Of a stretch of DNA of 37,302 nt, positions 22,852 through 30,101 are shown piece by piece. The stretch comes from Cytophagales bacterium (GTDB taxonomy: Bacteria > Bacteroidota > Bacteroidia > Cytophagales > Spirosomataceae). Within the stretch, counting starts at the first letter, position 1. The number at the start of each line of letters is the position of its first letter. The stretch is taken from assembly GCA_013205605.1 (NCBI GenBank), contig JABMMK010000188.1, positions 1 to 37,302 on the forward strand, given 5' to 3'. Under the pieces are notes generated by a model. The model ran no database searches. It saw only the letters and a list, made by a program, of their open reading frames with translations, and was not told the origin of the DNA. The position numbers were made by a program, and so were the translations under genes.

Positions 22852-24354
22852 TTATCTTTTACTGAAGGTCTCAATTGCTTTTTTTAGCCGAAGTAAAACC
22901 TGATCCTTCCCCCATAATTCCATTGAAATCATTAAATCCGGGCCTGCCCCATTTCCACTTAATGCCACACGTAGCATTTGCATCACCTTTCCCATTTTAA
23001 TGCCCGCTTCTTCTAATTTCAACTGTATGAATGACTTAATAGCATCAGCTTCCCAAAACTCCAAAAATGGCAAGGTATCATTTAATACTTGTAAACCTTT
23101 TTGAGACTCTTCATTCCATTTATTTTGTACCACTTCCTCCTCATAGGCCGATGGCAACTCCGTAAACTCCTTCACTTTTTCACCCAATTCCTGAGGAAAA
23201 GTAATGCGATCCAAAAACAAATGCACAAATGATTCCGCTTCCTTTTTAGGCAAATCAGGTAAATATTGGGTAGCTAGGCTAGCGACATCTTGTAATTTAA
23301 GGTATTGCTCGTTAAACCATTTTGCTTTATTCACGTCAAATTTAGCCCCTGCCTTATTGATTCTCTCTAATGAAAAAGCGGATATCAATTCATCTAATGA
23401 AAATAACTCCTGTTCGGTCCCTGGGTTCCAACCTAAAAAAGCTAGGAAATTAATCATCGCCGCTGGTAAATATCCCTCTTGTTTAAAGCCCTTTGAAATA
23501 ACACCTGTTTGTGGATCTTTCCATTCTAAAGGAAATACTGGAAATCCGCCTAAATCTGCATCTCGTTTAGAAAGTTTTCCGTTCCCTTCCGGCTTTAGTA
23601 AAAGGGGTAAATGGGCGAATTGTGGCGGCTGCCAACCAAAAGCCTGGTACAACAATATATGTAATGGAGCTGATGGAAGCCATTCCTCTCCACGAATCAC
23701 GTGCGTGATTTCCATGATATGGTCATCCACGACATTGGCTAAATGATAGGTGGGCATGCCATCCGATTTCATTAAGACTTTATCATCGATGCTTGACGTG
23801 TGAACATGTACCCAATCACGTATGCTATCTTGGAAACGAATTTCTGCCTTGGCTGGAACTTTTAAGCGAATGACATAGGGTGTGCCCGAAGCAATGATAT
23901 CATGAACTTCTTGCTCCGACATAGACAAAGAATTCTTTAATTTCACTCTTGTCAACGCATTGTACTGAAACGCACTTCCTTTACTTTCGTAGATTGCTCG
24001 CATCGCATCCAACTCCTCCGAGGTGTCAAAAGCATAGTACGCTTTACCGGAATTGATTAATTCATCTGCATACACTTTATATAATTCCTTGCGCTCGCTT
24101 TGTCGATAAGGTTCATGTGGACCACCTACTCCGATTCCCTCGTCGGGCATAATGCCCAACCATTTTAAAGCATCTAAAATATAATTTTCCGCACCTTCTA
24201 CAAAGCGGGTTTGATCTGTATCTTCAATACGTAATATAAAAGTACCCCCTAATTTGTGGGCCAATAAGTAATTATATAAAGCGGTTCGAACACCTCCTAT
24301 ATGCAAGGCTCCTGTCGGACTTGGGGCAAATCGAACTCTTAATTTTTTAGACAT
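22852..24354 (-). CDS. gltX: Glutamyl-tRNA synthetase
   Basis: This is a class I synthetase of 500 residues. The HIGH-type motif HIGG is at 18-21 within APSPTGALHIGGVRTALYNY, and the KMSKS-type motif KLSKR is at 260-264. The anticodon-binding helical domain fills the C-terminal ~170 residues. The zinc-binding cysteines seen in E. coli GluRS are not evident. Its location one base before the small gene and in the same unit as gatC would fit a role in supplying Glu-tRNA to the amidotransferase, but discriminating or non-discriminating specificity cannot be judged by eye. ridA lies 6 bases upstream in the same direction. Confidence 0.96.
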   Translation of the reverse strand: MSKKLRVRFAPSPTGALHIGGVRTALYNYLLAHKLGGTFILRIEDTDQTRFVEGAENYILDALKWLGIMPDEGIGVGGPHEPYRQSERKELYKVYADELINSGKAYYAFDTSEELDAMRAIYESKGSAFQYNALTRVKLKNSLSMSEQEVHDIIASGTPYVIRLKVPAKAEIRFQDSIRDWVHVHTSSIDDKVLMKSDGMPTYHLANVVDDHIMEITHVIRGEEWLPSAPLHILLYQAFGWQPPQFAHLPLLLKPEGNGKLSKRDADLGGFPVFPLEWKDPQTGVISKGFKQEGYLPAAMINFLAFLGWNPGTEQELFSLDELISAFSLERINKAGAKFDVNKAKWFNEQYLKLQDVASLATQYLPDLPKKEAESFVHLFLDRITFPQELGEKVKEFTELPSAYEEEVVQNKWNEESQKGLQVLNDTLPFLEFWEADAIKSFIQLKLEEAGIKMGKVMQMLRVALSGNGAGPDLMISMELWGKDQVLLRLKKAIETFSKR

Positions 24355-24360
24355 ATTTGA

Positions 24361-24732
24361 TTATTTATAGGCAATGCAAGAAATCTCTACACGCACATTT
24401 TTGGGTAATCGAGCGACTTCTACGGTCTCACGAGCTGGTGGATTTACCGTGAAATATTGACCATATACCCCATTGATTTGACCAAAATGATTCATATCCT
24501 GGATAAAAATTGAACATTTTACAACATGTTCAAAAGTATATCCCGCTTCTTTTAAAATATAAGCCAAGTTTTTCATGACTTGATCTGTTTCTTCTTCAAT
24601 GCTTGCGCCTGATTCAAAGGCAGAAAGGGCGATTTGACCAGACACATATAAGGTACCTTGCACCTCCACAGCCTGTGAATATGGACCTATGGGGGCAGGA
24701 GCATCTGTAGATAAAATTATTTTTTTTGTCAT
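24361..24732 (-). CDS. ridA: RidA-family enamine/imine deaminase
   Basis: The protein has 123 residues. RidA hydrolyses reactive 2-aminoacrylate-type enamines released by PLP enzymes. The key arginine R101 in PPARETVEVARLP and the downstream glutamate E117 in VRVEISCIAYK are present, and the family opening APAPIGPYSQAV is clear. It is the first gene of the ridA-gltX-small protein-gatC run, 6 bases from gltX. Its start codon is only 14 bases from the divergent EamA gene start, and the EamA -7 box touches it. No clear -7 box for ridA itself is seen, so its promoter must lie within the EamA coding region or be atypical. Confidence 0.95.
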   Translation of the reverse strand: MTKKIILSTDAPAPIGPYSQAVEVQGTLYVSGQIALSAFESGASIEEETDQVMKNLAYILKEAGYTFEHVVKCSIFIQDMNHFGQINGVYGQYFTVNPPARETVEVARLPKNVRVEISCIAYK

Positions 24733-24739
24733 ATCTTTG
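24732..24739 (+). promoter_or_regulatory. -7 box of the EamA gene overlapping the ridA start codon
   Basis: TATCTTTG matches TAnnTTTG. Its first base is also the first base of the ridA start codon on the other strand, and it ends 7 bases before the EamA ATG at 24747, predicting a leaderless or nearly leaderless mRNA. No TTG is present at 19-base spacing. Confidence 0.5.
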
Positions 24740-24746
24740 AAAAGAA

Positions 24747-25649
24747 ATGCAAGTTACCAAAATCACCTCATTTATAATAAACAAAAAAGGAATCTTCTTT
24801 ATGTTGATTTCCTCACTTTGCTTTGCTTCTATGTCAGCTATGGCCAAAGATTTAAGCGAAAAGTTTTCCTCGGTGCAGTTGGTATTTTTTAGAAGTGCCG
24901 TAGGCCTTCCCTTTTTATTTACCAGTTTATGGCTTAAACCAGCCGTCCAAAAAGGAGGAAAATTATATTTCATTATCCTTCGAGGGATACTAGGCGCCTT
25001 TACCCTATACTGTTTATTTTATACGCTGGAACACCTGAGTTTATCTTTGACAAATACCTATGGCCAAGCATTTCCCTTGTTCATCGCTATTTTTAGTTTT
25101 TTCATATTTCCCACTGAAAAATTATCTCGCCAACAAATCATGTATTTGCTTATTGGGTTTTGTGGAATCATTCTGATTTTTAGGCCTGAGACCAATGGGT
25201 CATTGTTGCATCATAGTACGGGAATTATTTATGCCATCGGAACAGCCTTAGGGTACATTGCAATCAAGGAAGCACAAAAATATTATGACTCTAGATGGGT
25301 GGTTATTTCATTCATGGGCGCTGGACTAATTGCCTCGATTCTTTCATTGAGCTTTGGAACGTTTACGGATCTTCCAAATAGTTTCCTGACGGGGAAATGG
25401 ATTGAACCTACGGCCAACGAGTGGTTGCTTGCCTTAATCATGGGCCTTTTGGCCCTCGGGGTACAATATTTCACGACTCAAGCCTTGTTAAATGAAAAAA
25501 CAAGCATCGTGGGGGCCATTGGAAATAGCAGTGTATTATTTTCGATCTTGATTGAAATAATTTTGGGTCATGGATTCCCTTCCTTAATCGTGTGTCTTGG
25601 TATTTGCTTAGTTGTTTATGGCAGTTTCAAGGTAAGCAAGGGAAATTAA
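24747..25649 (+). CDS. EamA/DMT-family transporter
   Basis: The protein has 300 residues and about ten hydrophobic segments arranged as two EamA repeats (~15-140 and ~155-297). The family-like start of helix 1 is KGIFFMLISSLCFASMSAMA, and FRSAVGLPFL follows helix 2. Members of the drug/metabolite transporter superfamily export amino acids, metabolites or drugs; the substrate cannot be inferred. The ATG at 24747 fits the leaderless promoter, although an internal ATG at 24801 would also keep most of the first helix. The gene is divergent from ridA with only 14 bases between start codons, and a bidirectional terminator lies downstream. Confidence 0.9.
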   Translation: MQVTKITSFIINKKGIFFMLISSLCFASMSAMAKDLSEKFSSVQLVFFRSAVGLPFLFTSLWLKPAVQKGGKLYFIILRGILGAFTLYCLFYTLEHLSLSLTNTYGQAFPLFIAIFSFFIFPTEKLSRQQIMYLLIGFCGIILIFRPETNGSLLHHSTGIIYAIGTALGYIAIKEAQKYYDSRWVVISFMGAGLIASILSLSFGTFTDLPNSFLTGKWIEPTANEWLLALIMGLLALGVQYFTTQALLNEKTSIVGAIGNSSVLFSILIEIILGHGFPSLIVCLGICLVVYGSFKVSKGN

Positions 25650-25696
25650 ATCAAGATTTTCCAAACGGTATTCATTAATAGATTTAAAATTAGAGA

Positions 25697-25708
25697 AGCT
25701 TTAAAGCT
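25697..25708. repeat. 12-bp palindrome downstream of the EamA gene
   Basis: AGCTTTAAAGCT is a perfect palindrome, 48 bases after the EamA stop and about 45 bases before the terminator. No T-run follows, so it is not itself a terminator. It may be a chance palindrome. Confidence 0.25.
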
Positions 25709-25751
25709 CCCGAGGCATATTTCCACTAGCCATCATTCGCATAGCAACATA

Positions 25752-25785
25752 AAAAAAATCCCCCTGAAAAACAGGAGGATTTTAA
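25752..25785. terminator. Bidirectional terminator between the EamA and DAHPS-CM genes
   Basis: AAAATCCCCCTG (25755-25766) pairs with CAGGAGGATTTT (25772-25783) with one C-A mismatch and a 5-base A loop. Extra A's and T's flank it. It lies between convergent genes. Confidence 0.8.
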
Positions 25786-25819
25786 AATTTATTCACAAGG
25801 AATTTTAACTACCGGTGAA

Positions 25820-26914
25820 TTATGCAGTCGCCGAGTTCATTACTTCGGTTTGTTTGCGAATGGATTCTGAGTGAATCAATTTAAACAATTCCTCTACAAA
25901 CTCAGGATATAAAGCTAAACCTTTGGCTTGATTTGCACGATCACTATGAAGTTGCTTCCAACGATCTAACTGCAAAACAGCTACATTATTATCGCGCTTG
26001 TACTCCCCTAATTTTTCAACTACGGCCATGCGAGCGGCTAAAACTTCTAATACTTCACGATCAATGTTATCAATTTTCTCACGAAGGCTAGCTAATTCAT
26101 CTGAAAAATCAGCACCATAATTGGCATTTCGTACATCCAAATCACGTAACATCTCACCCAATTTCTCCGGGGTAACTTGTTGGGACGCATCAGACCAAGC
26201 CGCATCAGGATCTCTGTGCGTCTCGATAATCATACCATCGTAATTTAAATCAAGTATTCTTTGAGATAATTCCATCAATAAAGCACGCTTTCCAGCCATG
26301 TGAGATGGATCTCCGATCAATGGCATTTGAGGGAACAAACGCTTCAACTCCACCGCCATTGCCCACATAGGTGAGTTGCGGTATTTCGTTTCTTGGGCAT
26401 TTGAAAAACCACGGTGTATCGCACCTAATTTCTTAATGCCAGAACCTTGAAGACGCTCAAATGCACCTACCCAAAGTGCTAAATCTGGATTAACTGGATT
26501 TTTAACTAATACGGGTACATCAACACCCTTAAGTGCATCAGCTAAATCTTGAACATTAAATGGATTCACCGTCGTACGGGCACCGATCCACAATACATCT
26601 ACTCCGTATTTCAAAGCCAACTCAACATGCTCAGGAGTGGCAACCTCAATAGCTAATGGCAATCCAGTTTCTTTTTTCGCCTCCACTAACCACTTCAAAG
26701 CGGGCTCTCCCATTCCTTCAAAACTACCTGGGCGCGTACGTGGTTTCCAAACCCCAGCACGCATAATATGTGCATAACCCTCCGCTTTAATGCGACGAGC
26801 TGTTTCTAATACTTGCTCTTCCGTTTCAGCTGAACATGGACCCGCAATAATAAGCGGTTTCCCTTCTGTCTGAATCCATTCCTGCATAGGAATAATGTCT
26901 AAATTGGCATTCAT
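25820..26914 (-). CDS. Bifunctional DAHP synthase / chorismate mutase
   Basis: The 364 residues form a fusion. Residues ~1-265 are a type I-beta (KDO8P-synthase-like) DAHP synthase that condenses PEP and erythrose 4-phosphate, with IAGPCSAET near the start, RAGVWKPRTRPGSFEGMG and the metal-site segment IGDPSHMAGKR. Residues ~275-360 are an AroQ-type chorismate mutase (LREKIDNIDREVLEVLAARM, then ESIRKQ). In related bacteria the mutase domain both acts on chorismate and mediates feedback inhibition of the synthase. The gene therefore covers the first step of the shikimate pathway and the branch to Phe/Tyr. The leader contains a small hairpin at 26932-26948. It is divergent from the proline dehydrogenase gene. 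Confidence 0.95.
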   Translation of the reverse strand: MNANLDIIPMQEWIQTEGKPLIIAGPCSAETEEQVLETARRIKAEGYAHIMRAGVWKPRTRPGSFEGMGEPALKWLVEAKKETGLPLAIEVATPEHVELALKYGVDVLWIGARTTVNPFNVQDLADALKGVDVPVLVKNPVNPDLALWVGAFERLQGSGIKKLGAIHRGFSNAQETKYRNSPMWAMAVELKRLFPQMPLIGDPSHMAGKRALLMELSQRILDLNYDGMIIETHRDPDAAWSDASQQVTPEKLGEMLRDLDVRNANYGADFSDELASLREKIDNIDREVLEVLAARMAVVEKLGEYKRDNNVAVLQLDRWKQLHSDRANQAKGLALYPEFVEELFKLIHSESIRKQTEVMNSATA

Positions 26915-26931
26915 AATACTTCTTACGTTTT

Positions 26932-26948
26932 CAGGCAGCTTCCGCCTG
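26932..26948 (-). promoter_or_regulatory. Small hairpin in the leader of the DAHPS-CM gene
   Basis: CAGGC and GCCTG (26932-26936 and 26944-26948) form a 5-bp GC-rich stem with a 7-base loop, 17 bases upstream of the start codon. No leader peptide or T-run is associated, so its role, if any, is open. Confidence 0.3.
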
Positions 26949-27001
26949 TGATTTATGATTATTTATTTAATATGATACGAATATCGGTCAATATAAACTC
27001 T

Positions 27002-27009
27002 TATATTTG
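27002..27009 (+). promoter_or_regulatory. Candidate -7 box of the proline dehydrogenase gene
   Basis: TATATTTG matches TAnnTTTG and is followed by C, as in the longer TAnnTTTGC consensus. It lies 18 bases upstream of the ATG at 27028 and covers a possible TTG start at 27007. No TTG is present at 19-base spacing upstream. Confidence 0.5.
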
Positions 27010-27027
27010 CAAGCAATTTTGTACCAA

Positions 27028-28224
27028 ATGACCCTAAATACTTCATCAAACGAATTGAAAAAGCTTTCCTTTGAGGACACCCACATCGCCTTTGCCTCCA
27101 AAAATAATTTAGAACTACAAAAAGCCTATTGGATTTTTGCCATAATGAATCAAAATTGGTTTGTAAAGTTAGGCACTTTTTTCATCAAATTGTTCCTTTT
27201 CCTTCATTTTCCGATCAAAAAACTGATAAAAACCACGATATTCCAACAATTCTGCGGAGGAGAATCTATTGCTGATTGTGAAAATACGATTCAAGGACTT
27301 AGGAAAGTTTCGATTGGAACCATCCTCGATTATTCAGTGGAAGGGGAAGAAAATGAAAAATCATTTCAAAAAACAAAAAATGAAATTTTAAAAACAATCG
27401 AGAAAGCGCATCAAGAACATTCGATACCTTTTGCGGTTTTTAAGGTTACTGGAATCTTTAGTTCAGAACTAATGGAACAATTCCAAATGGGTCCATTAGA
27501 CGAAGATGATGAGCCATTATTCGCTTTGAGCAAAGCATACTTACTTGAAATTTGCCAAAAGGCCTTTGACTTACAAGTAAAACTTTTCATTGATGCGGAA
27601 GAAAGTTGGATTCAAAATTCCATCGACCTCCTTGCGTATGAGATGATGGAAAAATTCAATAAAAACAGCGTTATTATTTACAATACTTTCCAAATGTATC
27701 GAGTGGATATGCTTGGAAATTTGACGAATGCCATTAAGTCGGCCAAAGACCAGCATTATTTCTTAGGGGTTAAATTGGTCCGAGGAGCCTATTTAGAAAA
27801 GGAACGCCAGCGTTCCCACGAGGAAAACTATTCAGAGCCTTTGCATAAAAACAAGCATGATACAGATCGCGATTTTAATGCGGCGGTAGATTTGTGTTTA
27901 CATAAATTGGAAACCGTTTATTTTTGTGTGGGAACGCATAATGAAGAAAGTTGTGTTCTTTTATGCGATAAGATGAATGCCTTGGGCATATCAACCAATC
28001 ACCCACAAATTCACTTTGCGCAGTTATTAGGTATGTCAGATAATATCAGTTATAATTTGGCTCATTTTGGGTATAACGTGGCCAAATATGTTCCCTACGG
28101 CCCTATTGAATCTGTGATGCCCTATTTGTTTAGACGCGCCGATGAGAACAGCTCAATTGCCGGGCAAACATCTAGGGAATTTGCCCTAATTAAAAAAGAG
28201 GTGAACAGAAGAAAATTAATATGA
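27028..28224 (+). CDS. Proline dehydrogenase
   Basis: This is the FAD-dependent oxidation of proline to pyrroline-5-carboxylate in a stand-alone PRODH enzyme (398 residues from the ATG at 27028), rather than the PutA fusion. The barrel motifs are clear: VKLVRGAYLEKERQR, CVGTHNEES and the C-terminal substrate-binding FRRADENSS, in which R369, R370 and E373 correspond to the proline-binding Arg-Arg-Glu of PutA. The TTG at 27007 would extend the protein by 7 residues but lies in the -7 box. The N-terminal ~90 residues are variable and partly hydrophobic, typical of the Bacteroidota form. It overlaps lspA by the 4 bases ATGA, implying coupling. The P5C dehydrogenase gene is not adjacent. Confidence 0.94.
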   Translation: MTLNTSSNELKKLSFEDTHIAFASKNNLELQKAYWIFAIMNQNWFVKLGTFFIKLFLFLHFPIKKLIKTTIFQQFCGGESIADCENTIQGLRKVSIGTILDYSVEGEENEKSFQKTKNEILKTIEKAHQEHSIPFAVFKVTGIFSSELMEQFQMGPLDEDDEPLFALSKAYLLEICQKAFDLQVKLFIDAEESWIQNSIDLLAYEMMEKFNKNSVIIYNTFQMYRVDMLGNLTNAIKSAKDQHYFLGVKLVRGAYLEKERQRSHEENYSEPLHKNKHDTDRDFNAAVDLCLHKLETVYFCVGTHNEESCVLLCDKMNALGISTNHPQIHFAQLLGMSDNISYNLAHFGYNVAKYVPYGPIESVMPYLFRRADENSSIAGQTSREFALIKKEVNRRKLI

Positions 28225-28808
28225 AGCATTTTCGTTTTTTTTTATTGAGTTTTTGCGTGATTTTGGTGGATCAAGGAATTAAGATGGCCGTGCATTTTTA
28301 TATGGAGCCCGGTTATTTTGGGCAAATCGAACTCATTGGACCCTTATTTAAATTACATTATACGTTGAATCCAGGAATGGCGTTTGGGATCCAACTAGGT
28401 TCCATTTATGGCAAATTATTATTGACCAGTTTTAGAATTGTTGCCATGTTTGGTATTGGCTACTACTTATATTCGTTGACCAAAAAAAATAGCCCCATGG
28501 GTCTTTTAATCTGTGTATCACTGATTTTGGGGGGAGCCATTGGCAATTTAATTGACTCTGTTTTTTATGGGGTCTTTTTAGAAAATGCTCCCTATGGAGC
28601 CCCTATGAATTGGTTTCATGGCCAGGTGATTGACATGTTCTTTTTTGATATTTGGGAAGGTATATTGCCTACTTGGGTTCCTCTTTGGGGAGGGTCTTAT
28701 TACTCAACGCCTATTTTCAATTTTGCAGATGCGGCTATATTTTGTGGAGTTGTCGCCATCATCATTTTTCAAAACAAATTTTTTGAAGCCAATAAACCTT
28801 TAGAATAA
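28221..28808 (+). CDS. lspA: Lipoprotein signal peptidase (signal peptidase II)
   Basis: LspA removes signal peptides from diacylated prolipoproteins in the inner membrane. It has 195 residues and four hydrophobic segments. The catalytic aspartates are D112 in GNLIDSVFYG and D170 in FNFADAAIF; the LNPGMAFGIQ and VDQGIK motifs are also present. The loop between the two aspartates (~118-165) is longer than in E. coli LspA (164 residues in total), a feature I associate with Bacteroidota LspA. The gene starts with the ATGA overlap on the proline dehydrogenase gene, a pairing with no obvious metabolic logic. Its substrates would include the DUF4270 lipoprotein encoded in this window. Confidence 0.95.
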   Translation: MKHFRFFLLSFCVILVDQGIKMAVHFYMEPGYFGQIELIGPLFKLHYTLNPGMAFGIQLGSIYGKLLLTSFRIVAMFGIGYYLYSLTKKNSPMGLLICVSLILGGAIGNLIDSVFYGVFLENAPYGAPMNWFHGQVIDMFFFDIWEGILPTWVPLWGGSYYSTPIFNFADAAIFCGVVAIIIFQNKFFEANKPLE

Positions 28809-28809
28809 A

Positions 28810-28839
28810 AAAATAGACGCAATTTCTTACGTCTATTTT
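28810..28839. terminator. Bidirectional terminator between lspA and the ompH gene
   Basis: AAAATAGACG (28810-28819) pairs with CGTCTATTTT (28830-28839) across a 10-base loop, one base after the lspA stop. A-runs on the left make it usable on both strands. The stem is shorter than the others in the window. Confidence 0.65.
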
Positions 28840-28857
28840 ACTTGATATTTTTTTACC

Positions 28858-29481
28858 TTATTTCTTTGGAGCCGCCGGCTTTGCAGCAGGTGTAGCAGCA
28901 GGCTTAGCAGCCGCTGGAGCAGCAGCCGTTGGAGTCGCAGAAACTGGCTTAGGCGTAATGCCCATTTTCTTCAAAACTAAATCTGAAATTGCCGCTTCTG
29001 TTGGGTAGTGCAACAAAATAGGTGCCGTTCCCATACCTGCATCATAATTAAATACGTGTGTGTACGCATTTTCATTAGCTACAGCATGCATGTTTTCTTC
29101 GATTTTTTTCAACAATGGTTGCAATAATTGAGCTTGCTTTTTCTGTAAAGAAGACTGAGAATTTTGCTGGAACTCTTGAATAGAAGTTTGTAAGTTTTGT
29201 AATTCCTTCTCTTTATCTTGTTTGATAATATCGGGAGTTTTAGTATCCGCATTCAACTTTTCAAAAGCGGCTAACTTATCTTGAAATTCCTTCACTTTTC
29301 CTTGGTAGAGAGTTTCATACTGCTTTTGAGTATTTTTTAAATCTTCCTCTACTTGTTTTGCCTCAGGCATTTGGCTTAAAATATAATCAGCATTGATAAA
29401 TCCGATTTTAACTTGGGCCTTTAATGGTAATGTTGCCATACCGAACATCAGGCCTACGGCCAATAAAAATTTGTTTTTCAT
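28858..29481 (-). CDS. OmpH/Skp-family periplasmic chaperone with an Ala/Pro-rich tail
   Basis: The protein has 207 residues. The signal peptide 1-~22 ends LKAQ. The mature N-terminus VKIGFINADYILSQMPEAKQ is characteristic of Skp/OmpH, followed by two long coiled-coil arms rich in Lys, Glu and Gln (~40-125). The closing segment HVFNYDAGMGTAPILLHYP is in the body domain. Skp trimers hold unfolded outer-membrane proteins in the periplasm and deliver them to BAM. The last ~30 residues are an Ala/Pro/Lys repeat-like tail (KPAATPAAKPAAPKK) not found in E. coli Skp. It is the second of two tandem ompH genes downstream of bamA, 64 bases after the first. Confidence 0.93.
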   Translation of the reverse strand: MKNKFLLAVGLMFGMATLPLKAQVKIGFINADYILSQMPEAKQVEEDLKNTQKQYETLYQGKVKEFQDKLAAFEKLNADTKTPDIIKQDKEKELQNLQTSIQEFQQNSQSSLQKKQAQLLQPLLKKIEENMHAVANENAYTHVFNYDAGMGTAPILLHYPTEAAISDLVLKKMGITPKPVSATPTAAAPAAAKPAATPAAKPAAPKK

Positions 29482-29545
29482 ACGTTGTTTTCTATTTGTT
29501 AATTGTAAAATTAGGAATGTTTATGTTAAAATAATGGGTTAATGT

Positions 29546-30085
29546 TTATTTTTTCAAATTAGGATCCAATTCTAAGCCCAATTCCTCCAATATATAATCT
29601 GAATAATCATGCACAGGATTGGTATAAATTAAAGCTAAGCCGTCATTTGCCTTGTCAAACAAGAAATCTAACCTTTTTTGTCTCACGACTTTTTCAACCG
29701 CTTTCGAAATTTCATCCAAAATAGGTTTTAAAGCATTTTTCTTTGCTTTAAATAATTCACCTTCGGCACCAAAAACAGCATTTTGAAACAATTTAGCTTC
29801 TTGATCTTTCTGTTTAATTTGCTGAAGACGTTGTTGGCGCAAATCCTCGGTCAGCAACAACTCTTCTAATTTAAATGCGCGTTCAAGAACAGTCACTTCA
29901 TCCTTTTTAGCTTCTATTTCTTTGATCCATTGTTTGGTCATTTCATCCATTTTCGCCTGTACTTTTTGGTATTCAGGCATTTTAGAAGTAATGAATTCCG
30001 TGTCAATATATCCAAATTTTTGAGCGTGGCAGGTTGGGCCAACCAACAAACTCAAACTCAACAAGAAAAAAAACATTTTTTTCAT
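29546..30085 (-). CDS. OmpH/Skp-family periplasmic chaperone
   Basis: The protein has 179 residues. The signal peptide 1-~22 ends CHAQ. The mature start KFGYIDTEFITSKMPEYQKVQ and the following charged coiled-coil arms (~40-130) identify a Skp/OmpH chaperone. The C-terminal DFLFDKANDGLALIYTNP returns to the body domain. It is paralogous to the next gene but lacks the Ala/Pro tail. Its start is 16 bases after bamA, so it is in the uppS-bamA-ompH-ompH operon, consistent with a role in chaperoning outer-membrane barrels to BamA. Confidence 0.93.
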   Translation of the reverse strand: MKKMFFFLLSLSLLVGPTCHAQKFGYIDTEFITSKMPEYQKVQAKMDEMTKQWIKEIEAKKDEVTVLERAFKLEELLLTEDLRQQRLQQIKQKDQEAKLFQNAVFGAEGELFKAKKNALKPILDEISKAVEKVVRQKRLDFLFDKANDGLALIYTNPVHDYSDYILEELGLELDPNLKK

Positions 30086-30101
30086 GTGCCAATTAATTTG
30101 C

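Noticed and set aside
27007..27027. TTG start for proline dehydrogenase
   Set aside because: It lies within the TATATTTG -7 box and would be untranscribed or at the transcript edge.
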